Part shown: piece after piece, positions 46,264-56,076 of the stretch
Numbering within the stretch: position 1 is the stretch's first letter
Layout: every line of letters begins with the position of its first letter
NCBI RefSeq assembly: GCF_030818655.1
Contig: NZ_JAUTAN010000001.1
Location: forward strand, 3,286,001 to 3,350,000
DNA: 64,000 nt
Origin: Nocardioides zeae
Lineage (GTDB): Bacteria > Actinomycetota > Actinomycetes > Propionibacteriales > Nocardioidaceae
Reading direction: 5' to 3'
Made by a program: the position numbers and the translations under genes
The notes under the pieces: generated by a model
Seen by the model: the letters and a program-made list of their open reading frames with translations, nothing else
Databases searched by the model: none
Told to the model about the DNA's origin: nothing

Positions 46264-46776
46264 GTGCTGCTGCCGGACACGGCCGCGCTCCGAGCGCTGG
46301 CCACGACCTACCACGACCGCGCGGCCGACCTCCGTGACGAGGCGGCCGCCCTCGTCGCGCGAGCGGCGGGCGCCCCCTGGCAGGGTGCGGCGGCCGAAGC
46401 GATGCGGGCGGCGGCCCAGGCGGCGGCCGATCGGATGCACGCCACGGCCGACGGGCACACCGACACCGGGGCGGCGCTGACCCAGCACGCGGCGCAGGTG
46501 GAGGCGACGCTCGAGCTCATCGCGGGGCTGCGGCAGCGGTTCCTCGAGCTCGCCGCCTCGGTGGGCGCCACGCTGGTCGACGTGGCCGGCGACGTGCTCG
46601 ACGCCGCCGGTGCGTTGGGCGACACCGCGGGTGACGCCGTGGGCGGGCTCGGGGAGCTCGTCGGCCTCGGCGGCGACGACGCGGCCGCCGAGCTCCGCGA
46701 GCGGCTCTCGCGCATCCGCGTGCCCGCGCCGGGCGATCCCGCCTGGCTCGACCTCGACGTCCCGGGCCTGCGGTGA
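46264..46776 (+). CDS. WXG100-like protein with C-terminal PGL tail
   Basis: A 170-residue helical protein. The WXG turn is W39-Q40-G41 (GAPWQGAAAEAM). Long amphipathic helices follow to about residue 150. The last 16 residues, VPAPGDPAWLDLDVPGLR, form a conserved tail also found on the protein at 49399-49842. The GTG start has AAGGGAG upstream. The stop overlaps the start of the hydrolase gene (GTGA), giving tight coupling. No YxxxD/E at the C-terminus is visible. It is likely exported or a chaperone-like partner of the hydrolase, by context only. Confidence 0.78.
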   Translation: MLLPDTAALRALATTYHDRAADLRDEAAALVARAAGAPWQGAAAEAMRAAAQAAADRMHATADGHTDTGAALTQHAAQVEATLELIAGLRQRFLELAASVGATLVDVAGDVLDAAGALGDTAGDAVGGLGELVGLGGDDAAAELRERLSRIRVPAPGDPAWLDLDVPGLR

Positions 46777-48227
46777 GCGTCGACGGGACGCCGTCCCTCT
46801 CCACGACGGGCGGCGCGGGCGGGTTCGATGCCCAGCTGGAGGCCGTGCGGGGCCTCGCGGCGGAGTACGACGCGGCCGCCGGCCGGCTCGTCGCCCTCGG
46901 CGGCGGCGCGGCGGCGACGCTCGTCGACCCGGCCCTGGTCGGCAGCGCGCCCTGGTCGCCGGCGACGTTCGCCGTCGCCGAGGCCCACGTCGCGGGCCTC
47001 AACCTGGGCCCGACCGGCCTCCCCGCCGGGGCTGCGGGCTGGTGGGCGCAGGCGGCGGCGGTCCGCGCCGCGGCGACCCTGCTGGAGGAGGCCGACGCGC
47101 TCGTGGCCGACCTCCACCACGACCTGCGCTACCTGGCGTCCTACCAGGCCGGCTGGTCGCTGGGCACGCTCGGCCGGGCCGTCGGCGTGGACGCCGACGG
47201 CCTGCGTCCGGACGCCCCCGCCGCCGACCTGCACGGTCTCGCTGCGCGCCTCTCCGGCCCCGGGGACGGCCCCGGTGGCGAGGACGCAGCGGTCCTCGAG
47301 GCGTGGGCGATGGCGAACCCGGAGGCCGCCGAGGCCCTGGTCGCCCGGGCCCCCGGCCTCCTGGAGGGCCTGTGGGACTCGGGCGACCTGGTGCCGACGC
47401 CGTTCGGGGGTCGGTGGTACCTGCCGAGCGTCGGGGTCGCGGCCGGCGTCCTGGGGCTCTGGTACGTCGACGGTCGCGCCCGCGTCGAACGCGTCGCCGC
47501 CACCACGAGCCGCGGCCCGGGCGACCTCGCCGCCGGGGTCGCGGCCCTCGACCGGGTCAACGCGCTGTCGACGGCCGAGCGACCCGAGGGCAACGGCACC
47601 ATCGAGATCCAGCGCGTCGGCTCCGGGGAGCAGGCCCGGTGGGTCGTGCTCCTGCCGGGGACGGACGACCCCGGGACCCTCCCCGGGGAGCAGGACGACG
47701 ACGTCCGCGACCTCGGCACCAACCTGCGGGCGATGGCGGGACAGTCGACGGCCTACCAGCGCGGCGTCGAGGCGGCGATGACCGAGGCGGGCATCGGCCC
47801 CGACGACCCGGTGACGATCTGGGGGCACTCCCAGGGCGGCATGGCAGCCGTCCAGGTCGCGAGCGGGGGCCGCTTCGCCGTGGAGGACGTCATCACGCTC
47901 GGCTCACCGATCGGCGCGATGCCACCGGCCCCGGACGGGGTGCGCGTCACGTCGCTGGAGAACGAGCGCGACGTCCTCGTGCTCCTCGACGGCACGCCCA
48001 ACCCCGACCGGGTCGAGCACCTGACGGTGCGCTTCGCCGGCGGGGGCACGACGCCCGGGGAGGCGCACTCCCTGGCGGAGTACGCCCGGGGTGCCGCCGC
48101 CGTGGACGCGGCGACCGACCCCGTGGTGCGCCACCGGGTCGAGGAGCTGCGGGCCTCCGGTGCCCTCGGGGACGGGGAGCCGGCGGTCTCGTGGACCTAC
48201 CGGATCACCCGGGAGGGGGTCGGATGA
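46773..48227 (+). CDS. Alpha/beta-hydrolase-like protein of ESX region
   Basis: A 484-residue protein. The N-terminal half (about 1-250) is mostly helical, with PAPGL-like stretches; the C-terminal half (about 260-450) is an alpha/beta hydrolase with the nucleophile motif WGHSQGGMAA (Ser353) after a strand ending VTIWG. Candidate Asp and His are in SLENERDVLVLLDG and GEAHSLAEYA. It lacks a signal peptide. It is translated with the WXG100-like protein before it. It probably is a lipase/esterase exported or acting with ESX; the substrate is unknown. Its stop directly abuts the galE stop on the other strand. Confidence 0.8.
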   Translation: MSVDGTPSLSTTGGAGGFDAQLEAVRGLAAEYDAAAGRLVALGGGAAATLVDPALVGSAPWSPATFAVAEAHVAGLNLGPTGLPAGAAGWWAQAAAVRAAATLLEEADALVADLHHDLRYLASYQAGWSLGTLGRAVGVDADGLRPDAPAADLHGLAARLSGPGDGPGGEDAAVLEAWAMANPEAAEALVARAPGLLEGLWDSGDLVPTPFGGRWYLPSVGVAAGVLGLWYVDGRARVERVAATTSRGPGDLAAGVAALDRVNALSTAERPEGNGTIEIQRVGSGEQARWVVLLPGTDDPGTLPGEQDDDVRDLGTNLRAMAGQSTAYQRGVEAAMTEAGIGPDDPVTIWGHSQGGMAAVQVASGGRFAVEDVITLGSPIGAMPPAPDGVRVTSLENERDVLVLLDGTPNPDRVEHLTVRFAGGGTTPGEAHSLAEYARGAAAVDAATDPVVRHRVEELRASGALGDGEPAVSWTYRITREGVG

Positions 48228-49247
<1,020 letters not shown>

Positions 49248-49398
49248 CCGGTCATCGTAGGGAGGCTCGTCCGGCCGGGTGGGGTGATCGCTCTCGCGGG
49301 GGGTGTGATGTTTCGCGGTACGACGAGGGGGAAGGCAGGACCACCGACGTCGGGGGATGGACGCAGAAGAGTGCGACACACGACGAAAGGCGACGGAC

Positions 49399-49842
49399 AT
49401 GTATGGCGACGCGGCAGTGATCCGCAGACGCGCCTCGGAGCTGGACGAGCAGGCGGTCGACATCCGCGCGCTGGCGGACCGGCTGGTCGCCGGGGCGGAC
49501 TCGGTCGGGTGGAGCGGTCGCGCGGCGGACGACCTCCGCCTGCGCATGCGGGACCGCGCCGCCCAGCTGCGGGACGTCGCGGGCCAGCACGAGAACGCCG
49601 GACAGGCACTGGCGAAGCACGCCGGCGCGGTGGGCGACGTGAAGGACGCGATCTCGGGCATCGAGCGCCGGGCGCACTCGTTGGTCGCCGACGCCCGCAA
49701 CCGGCAGGCCGAGCTCGCGACCTTCGACGACGCAGCGGGGGTGCAGCGCACGCTGACCCCGGCCGACCAGCAGCTGGTCGACTTCGACCCCCCGCCGCCA
49801 GGCCACAAGGACTGGCTCTCCGTCTCCCTTCCGGGACTGTGA
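49399..49842 (+). CDS. WXG100-like protein with C-terminal PGL tail (second copy)
   Basis: A 147-residue helical protein. The turn is W38-S39-G40 (DSVGWSGRAADDL). Amphipathic helices continue to about residue 115. The C-terminal tail is PPPPGHKDWLSVSLPGL, sharing P-G-x-x-x-W-L-x-x-x-x-P-G-L with the protein at 46264-46776. The ATG at 49399 was preferred over 49357 because GAAAGG lies seven bases upstream. The next gene (EspG-like) begins 11 bases after its stop. Confidence 0.78.
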   Translation: MYGDAAVIRRRASELDEQAVDIRALADRLVAGADSVGWSGRAADDLRLRMRDRAAQLRDVAGQHENAGQALAKHAGAVGDVKDAISGIERRAHSLVADARNRQAELATFDDAAGVQRTLTPADQQLVDFDPPPPGHKDWLSVSLPGL

Positions 49843-49853
49843 GGAAAGCACCC

Positions 49854-50789
49854 ATGACGACGATCGATCTCGGCGTTCCGACTCCCACCCCCACCCACCT
49901 CTTCGACCGGCTCCCCCGACGGGTCGCGCTCACGCTCCCCGAGCTCCGGTTCTGCGCCCAGCGCGCCGGTGGCGCTCCCCTTCCCTTCGTGGACGCTGCT
50001 CCGGCCGACGGTGCTGCCCCCGACGCCCTCGCCGACCGCCTCGGCGTGCGACCGGCGGACGACGACGCGACGGCCTACGCGGAGGCGGTCGCCTCGCTGG
50101 GCGACCCGTCCGTGTCGCTGACCCGCCGCGGCCTGCTGACCGACGCCGGCGTCGACGCCGGGATCGTCGGCGCCATCGGCCTGCTGGCCACGCCCCGGAT
50201 CGGGGTCGACATCGACGTGGTCGTCGCGGGCGGGGCCCGCGCCAAGGCCTGGCACCGCCAGGCCGACGGCGCCGTCGCCACCCTCGCCACCGCCGACGGG
50301 CTCGTGTTCGAGCTCGCGTGGTTCGACAGCGAGACCTGGTCGGACGAGCTGCGACGGGTCGCGGCCGTGCCCGAGGACGTGCCGCTGGCGCCGTCGTCGG
50401 TGCCGGAGTCCGTCGACCTGCCCTACGAGCTGGTGGACGCCGTGGGCGAGGCGCTCCGCAGCAACCGCGCCGACGTGCTCCCGGCGCTCGTGGCCCAGCA
50501 CTCCGGAGAGGTGCGGGACGCGAGCGGCCGCGTGCTGCCCGACGGCGAGGTCCTCACCGTCGTGCGCGCCCTCCACGACGAGACCCAGGGTCGCGTCCGC
50601 GCCATGGTGGCGGACGTCGGGGCGGGGAGCACCACGGTGGGCATCGTCTCGTGGGTGCTGCTCGCCGACGGCTGGCACGGCCTGCGCCCCCACCGCGACG
50701 GGGACCAGCACCGCGTCGAGGTGCACCGGGTGGAGCCCGGCGACTTCCCGACGGCGCTCGCCCCGGTCCTCGCGGAGGTGGCGGGATGA
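49854..50789 (+). CDS. EspG family ESX secretion-associated protein
   Basis: A 311-residue protein resembling EspG, the cytosolic chaperone that in mycobacteria binds PE/PPE substrates. The pattern LTLPELRFCAQRAG (about 25-38), TRRGLLTDAGVD, and the C-terminal HRVEVHRVEPGDFPTALAPV are similar to the family. The middle (VAGGARAKAWHRQADGAVAT, about 125-145) forms strands. It begins 11 bases after the WXG100-like gene and its stop overlaps the next start by four bases (ATGA). It is probably the chaperone for one or both neighbours; specificity is not known. Confidence 0.8.
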   Translation: MTTIDLGVPTPTPTHLFDRLPRRVALTLPELRFCAQRAGGAPLPFVDAAPADGAAPDALADRLGVRPADDDATAYAEAVASLGDPSVSLTRRGLLTDAGVDAGIVGAIGLLATPRIGVDIDVVVAGGARAKAWHRQADGAVATLATADGLVFELAWFDSETWSDELRRVAAVPEDVPLAPSSVPESVDLPYELVDAVGEALRSNRADVLPALVAQHSGEVRDASGRVLPDGEVLTVVRALHDETQGRVRAMVADVGAGSTTVGIVSWVLLADGWHGLRPHRDGDQHRVEVHRVEPGDFPTALAPVLAEVAG

Positions 50790-52219
50790 CGACGCGACCA
50801 GCCGATCCCGCACGACCGGACGACGCGGAGGGACCGGTGGAGCAGGTGGACCAGGTGGAGCAGGAGGACCAGGTGACGAACGACCCGACCGACGGCGGGA
50901 CCAGCGCGACGGCCCGGTCGGCGGCACAGCAGGACACCTACGAGCAGATGCTCGCCCTCGCCGACCTCTTCGACGCCACGGGGGACGACCTCCGGGCGCG
51001 GGCCCGCCTCGGCGAGGCGATCCTCGCCGACGACGACGTCACGGCCTCCGCCCCGCTCTCGCCCCGCACCTGGGAGGACGCCGAGGCGGAGATCCGGTCC
51101 GCCACGCTCGGCAAGCACGGGCTGCTCAACCGCTCGCTGGAGCTCGACGCGGACGCGCTCGCCGTGCGCGCCACGGTGCTCACCTACCGCTGGATCGACG
51201 AGCTGCAGGACGTCGCCTACCGCACGCTCGGCTCCGTCGCCGGGCGGGCGATCGGCTACCTGGCGCCCGAGGTCGCGCTGGGCGGGGCGATCGTGTCGGC
51301 CGGGCTGATCGAGACCGACGCCCTGGAGCGGGACGGGCTGGCGGCGTACCTCGGCGAGCTCGCCGAGCAGAACCCCGACCTGCTCGACCACGTGACCAGC
51401 GGTGGCGGGGGGCTCGTCGAGAGCCTCCAGCTGCGCTCGCTGCTCACGGCGAGCTACCTGGCCGGCGAGCGCGGCGCGGCCGCCGGGCGGGCCGGGCTGG
51501 AGTCGGTCGGGGCCACCTCCTTCACGTCGGACGCCGGCGCGGCCTTCCGCGACATCGCGGTCGGACTCGTCGACGAGGACCCGGAGGACACGGCCGCGGA
51601 CGCGAGCGCGGCGACCGTCGACGACCTCCGCGCTCCCCGGTCGATCGAGGAGCTCATGAGCGCGCTGGCGGCCACCACCCGTCGCGTGCAGGTGCAGCGG
51701 GTCGGCTCCGACCGCTACATCGCCTACCTGCCGGGCCCCGAGGCGCACACCCCGGCGCGCCTGCGGCTCGTCGGCGGGGACCACGGGGCGTACGGCGCGG
51801 AGGTCGTCGCCGCCGTCGAGCAGGCCGTCGGTGACACGACGGGCGCACGGGTCATGCTCGTCGGCTCCGCCCAGGGTGGTCTCGCGGCCGCGGAGGTCGC
51901 CGCCGAGGCGTCCTCCGACAAGTTCACGATCGAGCAGGTCGTCACGGCCGGCGCGCCCTCCTCGCAGGTCACCCGGGTCCCGGAGCCGATCCGCGTCCTC
52001 TCGCTGGAGGACCGGGGCGACCCGGTCGCCCTCCTCGGCTCGCTCATCAACCAGGGCGTCGGCAACCGGGTGACCGTCGTCTTCGACGGCGACGACGCGC
52101 GCCGGGCGGACGGGCAGGACCTGTACGTCGCGGGCGGACGCGCCGCCGACGCCTCGAGCCACCCGGCGCTGCGGGCGGAGATCGACCGCCTCACGGAGCT
52201 GGGCTACCTCGCGGGCTGA
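50786..52219 (+). CDS. Alpha/beta-hydrolase-like pseudoenzyme of ESX region
   Basis: A 477-residue paralogue of the hydrolase at 46773-48227, by the same layout (helical N-terminal half, then hydrolase half). At the nucleophile position it has VGSAQGGLAA, so the serine of G-H-S-Q-G-G is Ala362. The downstream helix (FTIEQVVTAGAPSS) and the strand ending SLEDRGDPVALLG are conserved. It is therefore probably catalytically inactive and used as a binding module. The N-terminus has an acidic repeat (VEQVDQVEQEDQV). It starts on an ATGA overlap with the EspG-like gene. Confidence 0.78.
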   Translation: MTTRPADPARPDDAEGPVEQVDQVEQEDQVTNDPTDGGTSATARSAAQQDTYEQMLALADLFDATGDDLRARARLGEAILADDDVTASAPLSPRTWEDAEAEIRSATLGKHGLLNRSLELDADALAVRATVLTYRWIDELQDVAYRTLGSVAGRAIGYLAPEVALGGAIVSAGLIETDALERDGLAAYLGELAEQNPDLLDHVTSGGGGLVESLQLRSLLTASYLAGERGAAAGRAGLESVGATSFTSDAGAAFRDIAVGLVDEDPEDTAADASAATVDDLRAPRSIEELMSALAATTRRVQVQRVGSDRYIAYLPGPEAHTPARLRLVGGDHGAYGAEVVAAVEQAVGDTTGARVMLVGSAQGGLAAAEVAAEASSDKFTIEQVVTAGAPSSQVTRVPEPIRVLSLEDRGDPVALLGSLINQGVGNRVTVVFDGDDARRADGQDLYVAGGRAADASSHPALRAEIDRLTELGYLAG

Positions 52220-52238
52220 CCGCCCCACCCCTCTCGGG

Positions 52239-52285
52239 GGTCGTGGTGCCAGGCCGACGGAAACCGGTGGCCTGGCACCACGACC
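52239..52285. terminator. Hairpin (GTCGTGGTGCCAG type)
   Basis: GGTCGTGGTGCCAGGCC (52239-52255) and its exact complement (52269-52285) give 17 pairs with a 13-nt loop containing CGG-AAA-CCG. It separates two convergent genes. Same outer arm as at 21570. Confidence 0.75.
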
Positions 52286-52310
52286 GTCAGTGCGGGGAGG
52301 CGCGAGGCGC

Positions 52311-53801
52311 TCAGAGCACCTTCTGCACGAACTCCTCGAGCTGGGCCAGGTTGCGGCACTCGACCATCGGCACGACCGCGCCGTAGCGGGAGGCCGCCGA
52401 GTCACCCGTGTCCCAGTTGCGCGGGTGCTCGGGGTTGAGCCACCAGGCGGCGCGGATCCCGTGCGTCATCGCGCGGAGGTCGTCGAGGGCGAGGTCGGAG
52501 TAGTTGCTGCGGGCGTCGCCCAGCACCAGCAGGGACGACGCGGGGCCGAGCGCGTCGCCGTACTCCTGCCGGAAGGTGCGCAGCGCGGAGCCGTAGCTGG
52601 TGCGCCCCACGAGCGCCGCGTGCTGGATGCTGGCCGCGAGCTCCTCCATGACCTCGACGGGGTCGCGCCCCGGCCGCAGGACGCTCGTCACCTCGGTCGT
52701 GCGGTCGACGAAGGTGAAGGCGCGCATGCGGCCGAAGTGCTCCCGCAGGGCGTAGGTCAGCAGGAGCGTGAACTGGGCGAAGTGCGCCACCGAGCCGCTG
52801 ACGTCGCACAGCACGACCAGGTCGGTGCGGTGGGGTCGCTTCGGCCGGTGCCGCGTGGTGATCGGGACGCCGCCCGTCGACATCGACGTCCGGACCGTGC
52901 GACGGAAGTCGAGGGGGCCACGACCCTGGGCGCTGCGCTGCTTGGCGAGCCGGGTCGCCAGCCGCCGGGCGAGCGGGCCGATCTGGCGACGCATCTCCTC
53001 GAGGTCGTCGCGCCGGGCCGCCGTGAACGCGACCCGGTCGATGCTGGGCCGCACGGCGACCTCCGCGACGTACGCGGGCGACTTGCGCTCCGCGATCCGA
53101 CGGCGGGCGTCGTCCTCCACCAGCCGCGTGAACCGGCCGATGCCCCGGGCCGCGCGTCGCTCGGCGACGAGCCGCGCCGCGGGGTCCATGGCCGCGGAGT
53201 CAGCGTCGCCGAGGAGACCCGCCGCCAGCCGGTCGGCCAGCTCGCCGGGGGCGAGGCGGCGGAGGGTCTGGTAGGCGGAGTACGCCGTCTGGCCCGGTTG
53301 CCGGCCGGGCATCGCGCCGAACCGGCCGACGGCCTCGGCCGCGAGGCGCTCCAAGGCGGCGGACGGGGCGCCGTCGGCGGGGTCCGCCTCACTGGCGGGC
53401 GTCCCCCCGCCGTCGGTCCGCAGCTCCGCCTCGAGGCCGGCGGCCAACCGGTCGCGGAACGCCGCGATCGCCTCGGCGTTGTCGCGGGCGGGGTTCGTCG
53501 CCCGCCCGGCGGCCGGGTCCTCGGTGTCAGGGTCGAGGGTCGGGAGGCCCTCCCCGACGAGGTGGGGGAAGTAGAGGTCGAAGAGCGCGTCGAACGTCGG
53601 GCGCTGGGCGGGGCGCTTGACGAGGGTCGCGGCGTACCCGGCCCGGATGGCCGCGCGGTCCGCCCAGTCGAGCGCCCGCCACGCCTCGACCGCGTCGAGG
53701 CCCTCCGACAGCGACACGGGCAGCCCCGCGCCGCGCAGCGCCTCGACGAAGGCGATGTGGCGGTCGACGAGACCGCTGGTGGGGGCGACGCCGTCGGCCA
53801 C
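52311..53801 (-). CDS. VWA domain-containing CoxE-like protein
   Basis: A 496-residue protein with a VWA domain in the C-terminal third. LVVLCDVSGSVAHFAQFTLL carries the metal-ion-dependent adhesion site D-x-S-x-S. Before it are RRTVRTSMSTGGVPITTRHR and the long helical N-terminal region. This is the CoxE-like type, which works with MoxR ATPases in assembling or regulating metalloenzymes or complexes. The MoxR ATPase lies directly upstream in the same transcript. The GTG start is five bases after its stop. Confidence 0.85.
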   Translation of the reverse strand: MADGVAPTSGLVDRHIAFVEALRGAGLPVSLSEGLDAVEAWRALDWADRAAIRAGYAATLVKRPAQRPTFDALFDLYFPHLVGEGLPTLDPDTEDPAAGRATNPARDNAEAIAAFRDRLAAGLEAELRTDGGGTPASEADPADGAPSAALERLAAEAVGRFGAMPGRQPGQTAYSAYQTLRRLAPGELADRLAAGLLGDADSAAMDPAARLVAERRAARGIGRFTRLVEDDARRRIAERKSPAYVAEVAVRPSIDRVAFTAARRDDLEEMRRQIGPLARRLATRLAKQRSAQGRGPLDFRRTVRTSMSTGGVPITTRHRPKRPHRTDLVVLCDVSGSVAHFAQFTLLLTYALREHFGRMRAFTFVDRTTEVTSVLRPGRDPVEVMEELAASIQHAALVGRTSYGSALRTFRQEYGDALGPASSLLVLGDARSNYSDLALDDLRAMTHGIRAAWWLNPEHPRNWDTGDSAASRYGAVVPMVECRNLAQLEEFVQKVL

Positions 53802-53806
53802 CGCGC

Positions 53807-54682
53807 TCAGCCCCTCAGCTTGAGCTCGCGCACCGCCCGGTCCTGGTCGGTCGCGTGCTTGAGCACCGCGCCGAGCGTGGCCGTGATGGCCGCCTGGTCG
53901 AGCTCGCGCACCTCGAGCGCCACGAGCGTGCGGGCCCAGTCGATGGACTCCGCGATCGAGGGCGCCTTCTTCAGCTCGAGCTCGCGCAGCCGCACCACGG
54001 TCTCCACGAGCCGGCGCGCCACCGCGTCGTCGAGCTCGGGCACCTGCGCGGTGACGATCTCGCGCTCGCGCTCCGCGTCGGGGTAGTCGAGGTGGAGGTA
54101 GAGACAGCGGCGCTTGAGCGCCTCCGACAGCTCCCGGGCCGCGTTGGAGGTGAGCACCACGAACGGCCGGCGGGTCGCCGCCACCGTGCCCAGCTCCGGG
54201 ATCGTCACCTGGAAGTCGCTGAGCACCTCGAGCAGCAGGCCCTCCACCTCGACGTCGGTCTTGTCGACCTCGTCGATGAGCAGCACCGTCGGCTGCTCGC
54301 GGCGGATCGCCGTGAGCAGCGGCCGCGTCAGCAGGAACTCCTCGGTGAAGATGTCGTCGTGCGTGGCGTCCCAGCCCTGCGTGGGGCCGTTCTCGCCGCG
54401 GGCGGCCTGGATGCGGAGCAGCTGCTTGGAGTAGTTCCACTCGTAGAGCGCCCGCGCCTCGTCGAGGCCCTCGTAGCACTGCAGGCGCACGAGCTCGGCG
54501 CCCGTGGACCGCGCCACCGCCTTCGCCAGCTCGGTCTTGCCGACGCCCGCCGGGCCCTCGATGAGCAGCGGCTTCTCGAGCCGCCCGGCCAGGAAGGCGG
54601 TCGTGGCCGTGGCGACGTCCGCCAGGTAGCCCGCGCCGGCGAGCCGGCCCGTCACGTCGTCGGGCGAGGAGAACCAGGTCAT
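53807..54682 (-). CDS. MoxR-family AAA+ ATPase
   Basis: A 291-residue AAA+ protein of the MoxR group. It shows Walker A GPAGVGKTELAKAVA (about residue 43), Walker B TVLLIDEVDKTDVEVEG, sensor 1 VVLTSNAARELSEALKRRCL, and the DYPDAEREREIV sensor-2 region. MoxR ATPases act with VWA proteins as chaperone-like assembly factors. The start ATG at 54682 is favoured because GGGG lies upstream; one ATG three codons earlier exists. The VWA gene follows at five bases, forming an operon. Confidence 0.9.
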   Translation of the reverse strand: MTWFSSPDDVTGRLAGAGYLADVATATTAFLAGRLEKPLLIEGPAGVGKTELAKAVARSTGAELVRLQCYEGLDEARALYEWNYSKQLLRIQAARGENGPTQGWDATHDDIFTEEFLLTRPLLTAIRREQPTVLLIDEVDKTDVEVEGLLLEVLSDFQVTIPELGTVAATRRPFVVLTSNAARELSEALKRRCLYLHLDYPDAEREREIVTAQVPELDDAVARRLVETVVRLRELELKKAPSIAESIDWARTLVALEVRELDQAAITATLGAVLKHATDQDRAVRELKLRG

Positions 54683-54696
54683 GCGCCCCATAGTGG

Positions 54697-54731
54697 CACC
54701 GACCCTGACAGCGGGGCTGTCAGGGTCGGTG
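54697..54731. terminator. Perfect 16-bp hairpin
   Basis: CACCGACCCTGACAGC (54697-54712) pairs with 54716-54731 around GGG. It lies downstream of the GlsB gene on the minus strand and in front of the MoxR gene, so it likely ends GlsB transcription. Confidence 0.75.
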
Positions 54732-54758
54732 TGGGGGGAAGAGGAGAGGCGAGCGGGG

Positions 54759-55019
54759 TCAGGCGACGCGCTTCCGGCCGGTGACCAGGTTGAAGATGAC
54801 GAGCGCGATGATCGCGCCGATGATGGAGCCGATCAGGCCGGAGGCGCTGAACGTCATCGGGCCGTCGCCGATGAGCGACGCGAGCGTGCCTCCGACGAAG
54901 GAACCGATGAGCCCCAGGACCAGCGTTCCGATGATCCCCATGCTGTCGTCGCCGGGGACGACAGCGCGTGCGATGAACCCGGCGATGAGGCCGATGACGA
55001 GGAAGATGATGAGACCCAT
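54759..55019 (-). CDS. GlsB/YeaQ/YmgE family stress membrane protein
   Basis: An 86-residue membrane protein with three hydrophobic helices. The first is MGLIIFLVIGLIAGFIARAV and the middle one GIIGTLVLGLIGSFVGGTLA; they are typical of the GlsB/YeaQ/YmgE (transglycosylase-associated) family. Members are induced by stress; the biochemical role is unknown. A TAGGTT box lies six bases before the ATG, indicating a leaderless mRNA. Confidence 0.9.
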   Translation of the reverse strand: MGLIIFLVIGLIAGFIARAVVPGDDSMGIIGTLVLGLIGSFVGGTLASLIGDGPMTFSASGLIGSIIGAIIALVIFNLVTGRKRVA

Positions 55020-55025
55020 CTGTTC

Positions 55026-55031
55026 AACCTA
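55026..55031 (-). promoter_or_regulatory. -10 element, leaderless promoter of the GlsB-like gene
   Basis: TAGGTT on the minus strand ends six bases before the ATG at 55019. There is no ribosome binding site in between. Confidence 0.5.
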
Positions 55032-55059
55032 GCGCGGTGGTCCAGTCCACCCAACCGTG

Positions 55060-55983
55060 CTAGTGCGCCTCGCCGAGGTCCTCGTGCGCGCGGTGCGACT
55101 CGGGCTCGATCTGGAAGGTCGCGTGGCGCACCTCGAAGTGCTCCGCCACGCAGCTGCTGACCCGGTCCAGCATGCCGCCGACACCGTGGGCCGCCAGTGC
55201 CTCCTCCGTCACCGTGACGTGCGCGGACATCGACGGCAGCCCCGAGGTGATGGTCCACGCGTGGAGGTCGTGGACGTCCACCACGCCGTCCATCCGGCGG
55301 AGGTGCGCGGTCACCTCGGCGAGGTCCAGGCCGTCGGGCGCGACCTCGAACAGCACCCGGAGCGCGTCGCGCGCGAGCGTGAACGCCCGCGGCAGGATCA
55401 TCACCGCGATGAGCAGCGAGGCGATCGGGTCGGCCCGCTGAAAGCCGGTCAGCAGGATGACGAGGCCGGCGACGATCGCGAACACCGACCCGAGGAGGTC
55501 GGCCATCACCTCCATGAGCGCGCCGCGCAGGTTGAGCGAGCCGGTGTCGGAGCGGCTCAGCACGGCCATCGAGACCCCGTTGGCGACGAGGCCGGTGAGC
55601 GCGAACAGCACCATCGGCCCGGCGTCCACCTCCCCGGGGTCCGCGAGGCGGGAGGCGCCGGCGACCAGGAGCACCGCGCCCACGGCGAGCAGCACCACGG
55701 CGTTCGCCAGCGCGGCGAGCACCTCGGCGCGGTGGTACCCGAACGTCGTGCGCTCCCCCGCCGGCCGCGCCGCGACGTACGACGCGCCCAGCGCCAGCAG
55801 CACGCCGCCGGCGTCCATCGCCATGTGGGCGGAGTCCGCGAGCAGCGCGAGCGAGCCCGTGACGACGCCGCCGACCGCCTGGAGCACGAGGATCGAGCCG
55901 GTGACGGCCAGGACGATCTTCAGCCGCCGCCGGTCCGCTGCCCGGCCTGCTCCGTGTCCCCCGTGACCGTGCCCGTGTCCCAT
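55060..55983 (-). CDS. Cation diffusion facilitator (CDF) transporter
   Basis: A 307-residue CDF protein of the CzcD/ZitB type. The N-terminal His-rich GHGHGHGGHG (residues 2-11) and ADSAHMAMDAGG (about 50-61, the H-x-x-x-D zinc site of helix 2) are conserved. The second site is in SVFAIVAG-like helix 5 with EVMADLLGS. The C-terminal ferredoxin-like domain holds DVHDLHAWTITSGLPSMSAH. It exports Zn2+ or a similar divalent metal. A palindrome of the CsoR/RcnR type upstream suggests metal-dependent control. Confidence 0.9.
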   Translation of the reverse strand: MGHGHGHGGHGAGRAADRRRLKIVLAVTGSILVLQAVGGVVTGSLALLADSAHMAMDAGGVLLALGASYVAARPAGERTTFGYHRAEVLAALANAVVLLAVGAVLLVAGASRLADPGEVDAGPMVLFALTGLVANGVSMAVLSRSDTGSLNLRGALMEVMADLLGSVFAIVAGLVILLTGFQRADPIASLLIAVMILPRAFTLARDALRVLFEVAPDGLDLAEVTAHLRRMDGVVDVHDLHAWTITSGLPSMSAHVTVTEEALAAHGVGGMLDRVSSCVAEHFEVRHATFQIEPESHRAHEDLGEAH

Positions 55984-56023
55984 CGCTGCTCCTGATCTCG
56001 TCGTCCGTGTCAGGTCGCGACCG

Positions 56024-56038
56024 TACCCCCCGGGGGTA
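56024..56038. promoter_or_regulatory. CsoR/RcnR-type palindrome upstream of the CDF gene
   Basis: TACCCCCCGGGGGTA (56024-56038) is a perfect palindrome around one C, 41 bases before the CDF start. It overlaps a TACGGT (minus strand) -10-like box. The G/C-tract dyads with TAC/GTA ends are typical sites for CsoR/RcnR-family metal sensors. No such regulator is coded in this window. Confidence 0.5.
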
Positions 56039-56076
56039 TCTTGCGGCTGGTTCTCATTCGCCCCGTACGGCGCGGG

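Noticed and set aside
54480..54500. VWA gene start far upstream inside the MoxR gene
   Set aside because: The extended frame is antisense-like noise within MoxR; the GTG at 53801, five bases after the MoxR stop, fits an operon.
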